Shown piece by piece: positions 34,123-44,351 of a stretch of DNA of 64,000 nt (positions within the stretch are counted from its first letter, which is position 1; each line of letters starts with the position of its first letter). The stretch is from Gilvibacter sediminis. GTDB taxonomy: Bacteria; Bacteroidota; Bacteroidia; Flavobacteriales; Flavobacteriaceae. The translations under genes were made by a program, and so were the position numbers. The notes beneath the pieces were generated by a model. That model worked only from the letters and a program-made list of their open reading frames with translations. It searched no databases and was not told the origin of the DNA. Location: assembly GCF_028561565.1 (NCBI RefSeq), contig NZ_JAQQTE010000002.1:1-64000 (forward strand), in the 5' to 3' direction.

Positions 34123-35667
34123 TTACTGCGCCTCTTCCTCTTGTTGCTGCGGAGGCTGTTCTACCTCAAAGAGTTTGATGAAAGCGTTGCCAATGTTATC
34201 TATAATGTCTGATGCCAAAAGGGCTTGATATCCCAACTGCTGCACCGCAATATCTCCAGAGCTTCCGTGCAAATAGACACCCATGGCAGCAGCTTGCCAG
34301 CTCGGATAGCCTTGAGCCATAAGCCCGGTGATCATTCCTGCGAGCACATCACCACTGCCTGCTGTAGCCATTCCAGGATTTCCTGTGGAATTGATCAATG
34401 TACCCTGAGGAGTGCAAATACAGGTGTGTGCACCTTTTATCAGTAAGACAACTTGGTGCTCTACAGCGAAAGCTTGTGCTTTTTGCAATTTGTCAAAATC
34501 GTCGGTCCAATCGCCCAGCAATCGCTTGAGTTCTCCTGGGTGTGGTGTCAAGACCGATTGCGGAGGAATTTTAGCATAAAGCTCTTTCTTGGAAGCGAGT
34601 AAGTTCAAAGCATCCGCATCTAATAAGACAGGTGCTTCTTGCGTCTCTAAAAACTGATCTAAAGCCGCTAAGGATCCATCTTCCATACCCATACCCATTC
34701 CAATTCCGTATGTATGCGTGGCCTCTAAGGGAATAGCATCTAAAAATGAATCTTCCGTGGCACAGCTGGCCATAGCCTCTGGAACTGCAGTTTGCAATAC
34801 GCCCAATCCACATTTAGGAACATGAGCGGTCGCCAAGCCACTACCGGCCCGTAATGCCGCTCGAGTTGCCAGAACAACGGCGCCCATTTTACCCAAACTT
34901 CCACCCACAATCATGCTGTGGCCAAAGGTTCCTTTGTACGAATACTTCTCTCGGGGTTGATACCAACTTAAGATATGCTGTTTGTGCAGTAATGTTGCAA
35001 TGGGCGGCTGAGTCATAACAAATTCGGGATCCAAGCCAATATCAATAGCCTCCCAAGTATTGGTAAAAATCCCCGTAGAAGGCATAAAGAAGGAAAGCTT
35101 TGGAAGCTGAAAGCTAAGCGTATGATTGGCTTTAACTACCGCTTCTGGATCTTCTATCGGAGCATTAGCATATAAGCCGCTTGGCATGTCAATGGCCAAA
35201 ATAAAGGCCCCGGCGGCATTCAAATGTTGCACCATCGCCTTTACCCATCCGTCCATACATCGGTTGAGACCAATTCCAAAAATTGCATCTACAACTACAT
35301 CGTCTTTGTGAATTTCCGGAAAGCCGTCCTCACTAGTAATAAGCGTTGGCCATTTCTTGGTGACCTGCTTAACGCGATCGTAATTGATCAAAAAGTTCTT
35401 AGAACGTTTGTCACTGCAATTCACCACATAAGTATGCACATTATAGCCATGCTGAATTAAATGACGTGCCAAAACCAGTCCGTCTCCCCCATTATTACCT
35501 ATTCCACAGAAAATCCGAACGGGCACTTGAGCCCCATGCATGCGTGAATGCAGCCAATTGAAAACTTGAACTCCCGCGCGCTCCATAAGGTCTGTTGGGC
35601 CGAGTTCTTGTTTTTGAATAGTGATGGCATCTGCTTGATAGAATTGTTCTGCGGAGAAAATATTCAT
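34123..35667 (-). CDS. nnr: Bifunctional NAD(P)H-hydrate repair enzyme (epimerase plus dehydratase)
   Basis: A 514-residue fusion. The N-terminal part (about 1-215) is the NnrE epimerase with GIGNNGGDGLVLARHL. The C-terminal part (about 230-500) is the ADP-dependent NnrD dehydratase with LTPHPGELKRLL and TAGSGDVLAGMITG. Together they rescue hydrated NAD(P)H formed by heat or enzyme side reactions. The fusion is the usual bacterial form. The last dozen residues are a Gln/Glu-rich tail. It lies upstream of hutH on the same strand with a 73-bp gap containing a small hairpin, so it is probably separately transcribed. Confidence 0.93.
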   Translation of the reverse strand: MNIFSAEQFYQADAITIQKQELGPTDLMERAGVQVFNWLHSRMHGAQVPVRIFCGIGNNGGDGLVLARHLIQHGYNVHTYVVNCSDKRSKNFLINYDRVKQVTKKWPTLITSEDGFPEIHKDDVVVDAIFGIGLNRCMDGWVKAMVQHLNAAGAFILAIDMPSGLYANAPIEDPEAVVKANHTLSFQLPKLSFFMPSTGIFTNTWEAIDIGLDPEFVMTQPPIATLLHKQHILSWYQPREKYSYKGTFGHSMIVGGSLGKMGAVVLATRAALRAGSGLATAHVPKCGLGVLQTAVPEAMASCATEDSFLDAIPLEATHTYGIGMGMGMEDGSLAALDQFLETQEAPVLLDADALNLLASKKELYAKIPPQSVLTPHPGELKRLLGDWTDDFDKLQKAQAFAVEHQVVLLIKGAHTCICTPQGTLINSTGNPGMATAGSGDVLAGMITGLMAQGYPSWQAAAMGVYLHGSSGDIAVQQLGYQALLASDIIDNIGNAFIKLFEVEQPPQQQEEEAQ

Positions 35668-35862
35668 GCGGTATCTGGGTATTTGTATTGTAGCCTTAAA
35701 GGTAGGGCTTTCTCGCCGACTGCTGATGGATTTATTTTTAATAAATTCTACTACTCCAGCCCCTAAAACTGGGGGAATAATACTTAAATTTGCTCAGCTT
35801 CGTTTTGAATTTTAAAGTCGAAGCTGAAATCAATCTGAACTTATACTAAACCTGTTATCGTT

Positions 35863-36945
35863 TTGAAAAATACAGCACTTTCTGCAACTCACGAGGCCTT
35901 AGGCGCTAAAATGGTTCCTTTTGCCGGTTATAATATGCCTGTCTCTTATGAGGGCGTGAATATTGAACATGAAACAGTTCGCAATGCCGTGGGCGTTTTT
36001 GATGTTTCTCATATGGGTGAGTTTTTGGTTAGCGGTCCGAATGCCTTGGATCTGATTCAGAAAGTTTGTTCAAACGATGCCTCCAAACTCACCGTTGGAA
36101 AGGCGCAGTACAGTTGCTTTCCAAATGAAACTGGTGGTATTGTGGACGATCTGATCGTCTATAAGGTCAAAGAGGAAGAATATTTGTTGGTGGTCAACGC
36201 CTCCAACATTCAAAAGGATTGGGATTGGATTAATAAGCACAACAGCATGGGGGCGCAATTGCGTGACATTAGCGAGGATTTTTCCCTGTTGGCCATTCAA
36301 GGCCCAAAGGCCGTTGAAGCGATGCAGTCCTTGAGTAGTGTCGATTTAAGCGCAATCAAATTCTACAATTTTGTAGTGGGAGATTTTGCGGGAATCGAGC
36401 ATACCATCATCTCTGCGACCGGGTATACCGGTAGCGGTGGTTTTGAGATCTATTGTAAGAATTCTGAGGTGAAGCAAGTTTGGGACAAAGTTCTAGAAGC
36501 AGGCGCCAATTTTGGGATCAAACCTGTTGGCCTTGCTGCCAGAGATACGCTGCGTTTAGAAATGGGCTATTGCCTTTACGGTAATGATATAGACGATACG
36601 ACTTCACCTATTGAAGCCGGACTCAGTTGGATCACTAAATTCACAAAAAACTTCATCAACAGTGAGGCTTTAAAAGATCAAAAAGAGCGCACTCCCGAGC
36701 GCAAATTGGTTGGATTTGAACTGGATGATCGCGGCATCCCGAGACAGGGCTATGATATTGTTGATGGTAATGGCAATAAGATCGGGGAAGTAACTAGTGG
36801 AACCATGTCTCCTTCTTTGAAAAAAGGATTAGGTATGGGTTATGTACCAGCAGTTATGGCCGATCCAGGCAGTAAGATCAACATTCAGATCAGAAAGAAT
36901 GCCGTTCCTGCAACGGTAGTTAAACTCCCGTTTTATAAAGGATAA
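35863..36945 (+). CDS. gcvT: Aminomethyltransferase (glycine cleavage T protein)
   Basis: A 360-residue enzyme that transfers the methylene group of glycine from the lipoyl H protein to tetrahydrofolate, releasing ammonia. The start is a TTG (35863), fixed by the typical N-terminus [26 protein letters not shown]. The folate-binding Asp lies in [11 protein letters not shown], and later motifs are [10 protein letters not shown] and [12 protein letters not shown]. It is followed without a gap by the epimerase gene. Genes for the other glycine cleavage subunits are not in the window. Confidence 0.95.
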   Translation: MKNTALSATHEALGAKMVPFAGYNMPVSYEGVNIEHETVRNAVGVFDVSHMGEFLVSGPNALDLIQKVCSNDASKLTVGKAQYSCFPNETGGIVDDLIVYKVKEEEYLLVVNASNIQKDWDWINKHNSMGAQLRDISEDFSLLAIQGPKAVEAMQSLSSVDLSAIKFYNFVVGDFAGIEHTIISATGYTGSGGFEIYCKNSEVKQVWDKVLEAGANFGIKPVGLAARDTLRLEMGYCLYGNDIDDTTSPIEAGLSWITKFTKNFINSEALKDQKERTPERKLVGFELDDRGIPRQGYDIVDGNGNKIGEVTSGTMSPSLKKGLGMGYVPAVMADPGSKINIQIRKNAVPATVVKLPFYKG

Positions 36946-37791
36946 GTGCGACGAATACTGATTCTAGGAGCCAGTGGTTATTTAGGGCGGATCTCGTATA
37001 AAGAACTCACCCCCTACCTCGACCTACACGGCACTTACTATTCATCAGATCAATACGAATCCAATCAAGTCATGCATCGGTATGATTTGGAGCATGATTC
37101 TATTGCAGCACTTTTAAGAGAGCTTCAACCCACAGAGATCATCTATGCCTTAGATGGTCCGTATGCCCTGCAGCAACAAGCCTTAAAGGTTACTGTGGAA
37201 TATTGTAGAGCGGAAAAAGCCCGACTGATCTTCTTTTCAAGCGTTGCCGTGTTTGACGCAGTAAAGTCCCATGCGAGCTATGAGAATGACAACCTCTTGC
37301 CGCAGTCTGCCTATGGAAAACACTTAATGCAGATGGAGCGAATTTGTGGTGATCTTCCCCAAGCCCTTTACAGCATACTGCGCTTGCCTTTGGTTTTGGG
37401 AACAAATGCACCGCTGATCAAACAATTGAGAGCGGCTCATCAGCACAAAGCGCATTTTGAGATAAACCCCAATCAGATCATCAGCATAAATACGGAACAA
37501 GAGATTGCCAGGCAATTGCATTATATCATTAACCGAAAACTCTCAGGGATCTTTCACTTAAGCAGCACAGACCTGATCCACCACAGCGATCTGTTCTTAG
37601 AACTATCGCAGAAATTGGGCTTGACAGAAATGATCTTTGCCTACAATTACAGCTCTAATGAGGATGAGTATTACGCCTTATTGCCCAAATACAATCTATT
37701 GCCCGCCCAGTATAGAAACTCGGTAGCAAACTTGATCCATCAAGTGGTACTCAATGAACAAATCAGTATCTTCTCTCCCAAGAACTCTTAA
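36946..37791 (+). CDS. NAD(P)-binding sugar epimerase/reductase-like protein (SDR, RmlD-like)
   Basis: A 281-residue extended short-chain dehydrogenase. The GTG start directly follows the gcvT stop. The nucleotide-binding GASGYLG motif is at residues 8-14, and the catalytic Tyr-x-x-x-Lys is in SAYGKHLMQ (about 124-128). The overall pattern resembles RmlD-type dTDP-sugar reductases, but there are no sugar-nucleotide genes nearby, so the substrate is open. Coupling to gcvT suggests shared expression rather than shared chemistry. Confidence 0.75.
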   Translation: MRRILILGASGYLGRISYKELTPYLDLHGTYYSSDQYESNQVMHRYDLEHDSIAALLRELQPTEIIYALDGPYALQQQALKVTVEYCRAEKARLIFFSSVAVFDAVKSHASYENDNLLPQSAYGKHLMQMERICGDLPQALYSILRLPLVLGTNAPLIKQLRAAHQHKAHFEINPNQIISINTEQEIARQLHYIINRKLSGIFHLSSTDLIHHSDLFLELSQKLGLTEMIFAYNYSSNEDEYYALLPKYNLLPAQYRNSVANLIHQVVLNEQISIFSPKNS

Positions 37792-37802
37792 AAACGTGCA
37801 TC

Positions 37803-38081
37803 ATGAAACTATCAGAAGATCAAATCAAAAAAGCCCTCCAAGAATTACCAGACTGGAATTATGAAGACGGGTTTCTAAAAACGCAGATCACTTGTGCCGA
37901 TTTTAAGGAGGCCTTTGCATTGATGACGCGCATTGCCTTTGAAGCTGAGGCGCTCAATCACCACCCCAATTGGGACAATGTTTACAATCGCATCAATATC
38001 TCTTTACAAACCCACGATGCCGGTGGCATTACCGACTACGACCTTCAATTGGCTCAGAAGATCAATCAACTCAAGGGTTAA
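37803..38081 (+). CDS. Pterin-4a-carbinolamine dehydratase
   Basis: A 92-residue enzyme of the PCD/DCoH family. The conserved core is visible: ALNHHPNWDNVYNRINISLQTHDAGG, with the three active-site His residues. It dehydrates 4a-hydroxytetrahydrobiopterin during pterin recycling, normally as partner of aromatic amino acid hydroxylases. No hydroxylase gene is in the window, but pterin synthesis genes are at 19962-21093. It is 11 nt from the gene before and overlaps the convergent M48 gene by 11 nt. Confidence 0.92.
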   Translation: MKLSEDQIKKALQELPDWNYEDGFLKTQITCADFKEAFALMTRIAFEAEALNHHPNWDNVYNRINISLQTHDAGGITDYDLQLAQKINQLKG

Positions 38082-41000
38082 GATTGATGTACTGACGCTC
38101 TGTTGGAAACAATAAGGCGTTTCCACGTTTTCTCCAAGCCATAGGCGTTTTGTCTTTGAGCACCATACAAGCCAAGGAATAGAAATACCCTTTTTGATAG
38201 ATCTCTCGCTGTTTGATATTGGCTTCCATAGCGGCTGTATTCTTTGCTTTTAAGGCATCTATAAAGTTTTCCAGATCTGCAGGATCTACTCCAACTTGTG
38301 CTACAAACGGTAAGAATTCCTCATAGGCGTCGCCGTTGTTTATGGCTAATCCAATGGCGCTCCAAGCCGTATCACCGGTGAGACCAATTTCTGTATCTAA
38401 AGAGAGTGCTTCTGAGATCATGGCTTCTGTAGCCCCGTCTGACGCTGCGATCTGGCGCAGCAAATAAGGTTTGAACACTGGATTATCCATGGCCATGGAA
38501 AAGGCTCCTTCTAGATCCCCAATATGAATCAAATGATAAGCATAGTTTGGATTGGCGCGAGCTCCGTCTACATCTCCACTTTCTAACTGGCCATAAAAAT
38601 CAAGGTCAGAACTGGAATAGGTTCTAAACTCGTAGCTATTAAAGTCTGAACGTATATCTAGTAAACGCAGAATACGCGTCGCATCTTCTGCGATCAAAGT
38701 AGCTAAGGCCTCTTCTTTCCCGGCTGTTTCAAATGCCATCAAAGCCTCTTCCCAGCGTTCGTTTTGACCGTAAACATATCCAGCGGCATAGCCTAACCAA
38801 GGATGGTCGGGATGCGTTGTATGTGCCTCCGTGTATCGTGCATTCTTAGCTAGGTCGTCTTCCATACATCGGATATTCATATAGAGATAATCCGGGTTTT
38901 CTGGGTCCTGCTCGTATTTACGACCGATCTCTTCACAAAAGGCCAATCGTCCTGCTTCATCGGTTTGAATCATCATAGCGCGAAGCGTCGGCACGTCTTC
39001 ACCGTAGTTATTCATTCGGGCCGATAGCATGGTGTCTGCATCCTCGTACTGGGTACTCATATTGAGCCAGTTCACTAGTTGTGCATCCGAGGGATTCTCC
39101 CACTGTGCATGGGCAAAGATCAAATCCTTTAATTGCAAAGAATCTTCAATCTGATTGACCAGATCGTAGGCATCTAAATTACTCAAGGCTGCGAGCGCCG
39201 ACTTTCTGGCCCCTCGACTTGAGCTGGAGAGTTCAATGGAACTTGGCGGTTCCTGCAACAGATAATCTACCTTAGTGTTTACCAATCTAGGGCTGCCTAA
39301 ATAGTCTGGTTCGGCATCTCCGTCATAACCGTAGAAAACTGCATACTTCACAAACAAAGCTGCACCAGCAACATTGTAAACGTATCCGCGACCCGGAGCC
39401 CCGATCTGGGCCGTATAGGATTCGATCAAATTCCCACGAGGATCACTTACCGTAAGCTGGTAATCTGTATTATAGCTCACATCTAAAGATTCGTAGTCAT
39501 GGGCACCTATTGTAACCTCTTGACCAGCCGATTCCACTGTAACCGGAATACCCAGCCCGTTGTATACTAATAGATCTGTTCCTGTCGTGGAGCTTCCTAA
39601 AAACAGAGCACCCCCGATCAATACCACAGAGGCGGCAAATTTAGATGCGGCTCCAAATAGTCCTTCACCCAGCATAAAACGATCCCAAAGCGAGAGTTTG
39701 CGTTGGATCTTACGTTCTTTTCCAGGCGGTAAGGTGGCGTATTCTGGAATCATTTTGTTGGCCAAGGAAGCCTGAGGTAAACTCTTTTTGTTCCAATAGG
39801 CATCGGCGATCATGGCTTCAACATCCAACAAACGCTCTAAGGCCAAATTCCGCAGAAGTTGCAAATTTTGACGGGCTCCCGCGGCCCAACCCGTTGCTGC
39901 ATTAATCCAACGGTCCATATTCTCACGATCCGGGAAGCCCAATTTGAATTCCTCATAAAGCGCTTCATAACTATCTGCTTTCATGGCTTGCACCAAGGCA
40001 GGCTCCAATTCAATTTTTGTACTGTCGTGGTAAGCCGCCTTAAAACATTTATAATAATCATTGGCGGCAGCATGGATCTTGGAAAACTCCTCACTGGAAA
40101 CACGCCCGTCAGCAATGGCCACACTCACAGTGTTGTTGAACTTGCGTTCGGAATCATTGAGATCGGCCACGGCATGTTCTGCATAATGGATCAAATGCGT
40201 CAAAGTTTTGAGGTTTTGATCCCAATGGCCTCCCAATTGCTGGGCCATTTGATAGTGATACATTCTGCACTGCTTATCATGAGTGCGCAGGGCATTGACA
40301 AGCTCCTTTTTCTCCGCTTGAACAGCCCTCAAAACGTCGTCGATATCTTTTCTCTTGATCTGTTCTCCGCGGTGCCAGATCGCTCTTTTCTCTATGATGA
40401 TGACCTCGTGCTTGGAAATTTCTAAAGCCTGAATCTCCTCTTGCAACTCCTGATATTGATCCAGTTGCTGCTTTAAGGTATCGGAATACAGTTTATCCTT
40501 GATTTTATTGAGATCTAAAGATTCACCTTGAGCATCAAAAATGTCATCCACCGAATCAAAATTCAAAAATGGATAGCGATTCATAAAGTTAGAAGCGTAT
40601 TTAGGCTCTAGGAATGTCCAATCAAAATATTCCTTCTGAAAAGCTTCCAAGGTTTGGGCTTCCGTGAGCATTTCTAGATCCTTCGCATTTGAGGTAGCAA
40701 TGAGACGTTTGGTCATCTCTTCTTCCAATGCCGTAGCGTCATTAAACAGGATTTCTGCTTTTCTATTGTCAATATCTGATGCCAAATAAGCGCGCTTGGC
40801 GTTGTCTTCTCGATCTTTATCCACTGGGTGGGTGGACCACATTTGCGGTGGATTGTACGCCCGAGAGGTAAATACACGGTGTTTGGCAGGGTCCATGGTA
40901 TCCACCACTGGCGACTCACCGTAAAGTGGATCATCCAAGACCTGCTTCATGTTTTTGATGTATTGGCTTTGCACCGTATACATATTGCTGATGGTCTTGG

Positions 41001-41898
41001 ATTGTGCCAATTGCACATTCACAAAACTCATGGCATTATTGAAAGCTTCATCGGCTACTTGAAGACGGTGTAAAGCGTGGATCAAGGCGTCGCTACCCGT
41101 GAGCGAGACCGCGACTAAGTCAGCTTGAAATTCCATTTCACGAGACAGGGCGCGTTCTGCAATAACCACTACGCTAAAGCAGGTTTCGATCAAAGAACGC
41201 ACTGCCCAAACTAAAATCGACAATATCCACCCGATCCAAGCCACGCGAATATCGATCGATGAGATCATGCCTAAGAACTTATCAAAGGCATCGCGCTTAC
41301 CTACGATACGAGCAGCGATCTGCTGGGCAACGTAAACGTAACGTCCTAAGAGCATGGAACGCTGCGCAAAATGACCAAATTCATGGGCCAATACCGCTTT
41401 AAATTCTCCCAAACTCAATACGTTGGTCAGGCCTAAACCAATTTCTAAATTCTTCTTTGAAGGAATGATCAAATTAATAAGCGACAGATCATAGGAGACA
41501 CTCGCATTTACACGATGGGTTAGAAATACCTTATGGGGTCTGGGAGCTTTGGCTTCATCGGCGAGTTTGTAGATATAATCAAACAGTACAGGCTCCTCTT
41601 CTTTGGTCACAAAACGCTGCATAGGATTCTCCACCTTTTTGTTTAAAAAGAACAGGGATTTGATCAAAAACAGACAAATAAATGCATAACCGCCCGCCAA
41701 GACATAAGACCAGAGATCATCGCCATTCATAAAAGAATAATAGGCCAAACGTCCGAACCAAAAGGTCAATCCTAAATACAGAACAATAAAGAGCAACAAG
41801 CCCAGGATGGAAAGAAAAACGTGTTTTTTAAAAGATTGTGTGGGATTGGTGTAGCCCTCCGGAACATTCTTTGGGCCTTGGGAGTAAAAACTGTCCAT
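38071..41898 (-). CDS. Very large M48-family membrane metallopeptidase
   Basis: A 1275-residue protein. The N-terminal 300 residues form an M48 (Ste24/HtpX-like) peptidase: membrane helices at about 27-49, 64-86 and 215-245, the zinc motif HEFGH at 172-176, and the third ligand in REMEFQADLVA. Ordinary M48 enzymes are about 290-450 residues. Here a coiled-coil-rich region (about 370-690), another membrane helix near 760 (ASVVLIGGALFLGS) and a long C-terminal part that looks like helical repeats are added. The extra domains probably select or tether substrates at the envelope. The reading frame is open throughout and the base composition matches the neighbours. Confidence 0.85.
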   Translation of the reverse strand: MDSFYSQGPKNVPEGYTNPTQSFKKHVFLSILGLLLFIVLYLGLTFWFGRLAYYSFMNGDDLWSYVLAGGYAFICLFLIKSLFFLNKKVENPMQRFVTKEEEPVLFDYIYKLADEAKAPRPHKVFLTHRVNASVSYDLSLINLIIPSKKNLEIGLGLTNVLSLGEFKAVLAHEFGHFAQRSMLLGRYVYVAQQIAARIVGKRDAFDKFLGMISSIDIRVAWIGWILSILVWAVRSLIETCFSVVVIAERALSREMEFQADLVAVSLTGSDALIHALHRLQVADEAFNNAMSFVNVQLAQSKTISNMYTVQSQYIKNMKQVLDDPLYGESPVVDTMDPAKHRVFTSRAYNPPQMWSTHPVDKDREDNAKRAYLASDIDNRKAEILFNDATALEEEMTKRLIATSNAKDLEMLTEAQTLEAFQKEYFDWTFLEPKYASNFMNRYPFLNFDSVDDIFDAQGESLDLNKIKDKLYSDTLKQQLDQYQELQEEIQALEISKHEVIIIEKRAIWHRGEQIKRKDIDDVLRAVQAEKKELVNALRTHDKQCRMYHYQMAQQLGGHWDQNLKTLTHLIHYAEHAVADLNDSERKFNNTVSVAIADGRVSSEEFSKIHAAANDYYKCFKAAYHDSTKIELEPALVQAMKADSYEALYEEFKLGFPDRENMDRWINAATGWAAGARQNLQLLRNLALERLLDVEAMIADAYWNKKSLPQASLANKMIPEYATLPPGKERKIQRKLSLWDRFMLGEGLFGAASKFAASVVLIGGALFLGSSTTGTDLLVYNGLGIPVTVESAGQEVTIGAHDYESLDVSYNTDYQLTVSDPRGNLIESYTAQIGAPGRGYVYNVAGAALFVKYAVFYGYDGDAEPDYLGSPRLVNTKVDYLLQEPPSSIELSSSSRGARKSALAALSNLDAYDLVNQIEDSLQLKDLIFAHAQWENPSDAQLVNWLNMSTQYEDADTMLSARMNNYGEDVPTLRAMMIQTDEAGRLAFCEEIGRKYEQDPENPDYLYMNIRCMEDDLAKNARYTEAHTTHPDHPWLGYAAGYVYGQNERWEEALMAFETAGKEEALATLIAEDATRILRLLDIRSDFNSYEFRTYSSSDLDFYGQLESGDVDGARANPNYAYHLIHIGDLEGAFSMAMDNPVFKPYLLRQIAASDGATEAMISEALSLDTEIGLTGDTAWSAIGLAINNGDAYEEFLPFVAQVGVDPADLENFIDALKAKNTAAMEANIKQREIYQKGYFYSLACMVLKDKTPMAWRKRGNALLFPTERQYINLNP

Positions 41899-42049
41899 GA
41901 ATTGTAATAGTTAGCACTTAAATATATAACAAGCTCTGAAAAACTGCATAGTAACTTATCAACAAATGGGTAAAACAGGAATTTTCCCGTTGGATTTTCT
42001 GGCCGCTGTAAGTTTTCCAATATTGTAGGGAACAACATCTGCATTTTTT

Positions 42050-42057
42050 TAAATTTG
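42050..42057 (+). promoter_or_regulatory. Promoter -7 box of yebC
   Basis: TAAATTTG fits TAnnTTTG and lies 22 nt before the ATG. The nearest upstream TTG is 24 nt away, slightly longer than usual. Confidence 0.55.
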
Positions 42058-42079
42058 TGGATCGAATCAATTTTTATCT

Positions 42080-42796
42080 ATGGGAAGAGCATTTGAATTT
42101 AGAAAAGCACGTAAAATGAAGCGTTGGGCTGCTATGTCCAAAGCCTTTACTAGAATCGGGAAAGATATTGTTATGGCCGTTAAGGAAGGTGGCCCTGATC
42201 CTGATGCTAATTCTAAACTGCGCGCCGTAATTCAAAATGCCAAGGCGGTCAATATGCCAAAGGACAATATTGAACGCGCCATAAAACGCGCCTCCGACAA
42301 ATCTCAAGGGGATTATAAAGAAGTGCTCTTTGAAGGTTATGCGCCGCACGGGATTGCCATTTTGGTCGAGACCGCTACGGACAATAATACCCGAACGGTT
42401 GCGAATATTCGATCGTACTTCAATAAATGTGACGGTAGTCTGGGAACATCTGGTTCTGTGGTGTTCATGTTTGACCACACCTGTAATTTCCGCATCAACG
42501 GAGAAGGTATGGATCTGGAAGAACTGGAGCTAGAACTGATTGATCACGGGGTTGAAGAAGTTTTTGAAGATGAAGATGGCGTAATGATCTACGCGCCTTT
42601 TGAAAGTTTTGGAGCCATTCAATCGGCTTTGGAATCTCAAGACATTGAGATCATTGCCTCTGGCTTTGAACGCATTCCTCAAGTAACCAAAACGATAAGC
42701 GAAGAGCAGAAGGCAGATGTAGAAAAGCTTTTAGAGAAAATTGAAGAGGATGACGACGTGCAAAACGTCTACCACAATATGAATGAACTCGAATAG
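42080..42796 (+). CDS. YebC/PmpR (TACO1) family protein
   Basis: A 238-residue protein with the unmistakable N-terminus MGRAFEFRKARKMKRWAAMSKAF and the conserved segments NMPKDNIERAIKRA and FEGYAPHGIAILVE. YebC proteins help translation, including at proline stretches, and others have been described as transcription regulators (PmpR). Here the short extra MKR segment is the type common in Bacteroidota. It is transcribed alone from its own promoter. The confidence is in the family, not in the precise role. Confidence 0.93.
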   Translation: MGRAFEFRKARKMKRWAAMSKAFTRIGKDIVMAVKEGGPDPDANSKLRAVIQNAKAVNMPKDNIERAIKRASDKSQGDYKEVLFEGYAPHGIAILVETATDNNTRTVANIRSYFNKCDGSLGTSGSVVFMFDHTCNFRINGEGMDLEELELELIDHGVEEVFEDEDGVMIYAPFESFGAIQSALESQDIEIIASGFERIPQVTKTISEEQKADVEKLLEKIEEDDDVQNVYHNMNELE

Positions 42797-42884
42797 CGAT
42801 CCTTAGATTGCGTAAGAGATTTCTTTGATTTTGTTTGTACGGGTTCAATTCCTTAACTTAGCTGAGTAGGTTAAACACAAAATC

Positions 42885-43793
42885 ATGCGTAATATACTGA
42901 TTTGCTTCTTGTTAAGCAGTATCATTTGGTCTTGCCAGAAGGACTCCTTCTTGGAAGAGCGCGGGGTTAATCCTACCGGTGATTCTACCATCAGTGTAGA
43001 TCCTACGGATGAAGAAATCTTTGACGATATAGACTTGCAGGACCCAAGGGCGAGCTTGGACAACAGTTCACAAGGGCTATATCGCGGCGTCTTTTCCAAC
43101 TTTGACGGCACCAATCACGGTGAAATTGTGATCAATCTTGGGAATGACGGGGAATTGGCGGCAGCTATTCACTTTATTGATGGAGAAAAAGTTGCTTTTA
43201 CTGCTGAGACAGAAACACTAACCACCTTTAAATTCAGAAATACACTGGGATCTTTCTCTTTTAATGTGGCCGATATTGATGCGCCTACAGCAACTGATGT
43301 TATATTCAATCAGAAATCAGGTTATATCCGCGCCTACAAAGAGCGCAGTTCTCGTAGAGTCTCCATTGCTTTGGGGCATTATGACGACCCGAGTGACGAG
43401 GATTTTAATGGAAACTGGGATCTGATCTCTTTTGGAGTTCGAGAATTCAATTTCCCTGGAGCCATAAGATTGAGTGAAGTGGTTGTATCTAGAGGCGATC
43501 AGGTACTTGTAGATCTGGAAGGTGAAATGACCGAAGACTTTGAAGGATGTTTTGGGTTTGACGTTCGTGGCCCTTATTTAGCTCAAGTTTCTGGAGATAT
43601 CACTTTATTAGAAGGAAAAGATCAGGTTTCTACTTTCAACGGACAACGTTGTGATTGGAACCTTTCATACAGCCTGCAAAACAACCGCAGCACTTACTCT
43701 ACCAACCGTTGTGAACCGGGTGCAACTTCTGGGATCTGGGTCTGGAACTCTCGCAGCGGACGCATTTTTGTCGACGCGCTTCGCATCCACTAA
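42885..43793 (+). CDS. Lipoprotein of unknown function
   Basis: A 302-residue protein with a lipoprotein signal (SSIIWSC, Cys17), then a low-complexity Asp/Thr/Ser linker to about residue 60 and a beta-rich domain. Two Cys near the end (NGQRCDWN and NRCEPG) and one in EGCFGFD may form disulfides in the periplasm. The linker suits a surface-exposed protein. The family is not recognised. It converges with the acyltransferase gene. Confidence 0.7.
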   Translation: MRNILICFLLSSIIWSCQKDSFLEERGVNPTGDSTISVDPTDEEIFDDIDLQDPRASLDNSSQGLYRGVFSNFDGTNHGEIVINLGNDGELAAAIHFIDGEKVAFTAETETLTTFKFRNTLGSFSFNVADIDAPTATDVIFNQKSGYIRAYKERSSRRVSIALGHYDDPSDEDFNGNWDLISFGVREFNFPGAIRLSEVVVSRGDQVLVDLEGEMTEDFEGCFGFDVRGPYLAQVSGDITLLEGKDQVSTFNGQRCDWNLSYSLQNNRSTYSTNRCEPGATSGIWVWNSRSGRIFVDALRIH

Positions 43794-43804
43794 AAACAAA
43801 CGCT

Positions 43805-44350
43805 TTAAAAATCTTGAGTGTACTCGGGCTTCTTCCCGACAACGCCTTTGTATTTGGCCATTAGCGCAGCCATATCTTTTTCAATATCACCACTAAGCGC
43901 ATAAGGCGGGTGTATTGTGACGGTTTTTGTACCATAGTCAAAGGCAACCGCTATTACGGGAACATCTGCAGCTTGAGCAATGTAGTAAAAGCCTGTTTTC
44001 CATTGATCCACTTTTTTACGTGTTCCCTCTGGTGCAAGTGCCATGCGGAATTCATCGTGCTTTTCAAAAATGGAAGCAATGGCTTCTACTTTGTTCTGAC
44101 CCGAGGTGCGGTCTAAAGGATAACCACCCATCCAACGAAAATAAGCTCCTAAAGGCCATTTGAACAATTCCTTCTTCCCTACCCAATGGATCTGGGTCTT
44201 TAAAATACGGCGTGTGTAAGACCCTATAGTGAAATCATGCCAATGGGTATGGGGTACTACGATCACTACAGATTTCTTAACCTTCGGATCAAAGCTGCCT
44301 TTGATCTTCCACCCCATGATCTTGTGAAAAATAAATTTGGTGAGTCCCAT
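43805..44350 (-). CDS. 1-acylglycerol-3-phosphate acyltransferase-like protein
   Basis: A 181-residue protein from the ATG at 44350, one nucleotide after the stop of the kdsB fusion. A longer reading would overlap that gene by 70 nt. The HxxxxD catalytic motif is in PHTHWHDF (about 37-42), and the substrate-binding motif is EGTRKK. PlsC-like enzymes add the second acyl chain to lysophosphatidate. The short type without membrane helices may act on another acceptor. Tight coupling to a Kdo-modifying gene suggests a role in lipid A or envelope lipid assembly, which is inference. Confidence 0.8.
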   Translation of the reverse strand: MGLTKFIFHKIMGWKIKGSFDPKVKKSVVIVVPHTHWHDFTIGSYTRRILKTQIHWVGKKELFKWPLGAYFRWMGGYPLDRTSGQNKVEAIASIFEKHDEFRMALAPEGTRKKVDQWKTGFYYIAQAADVPVIAVAFDYGTKTVTIHPPYALSGDIEKDMAALMAKYKGVVGKKPEYTQDF

Positions 44351-44351
44351 A

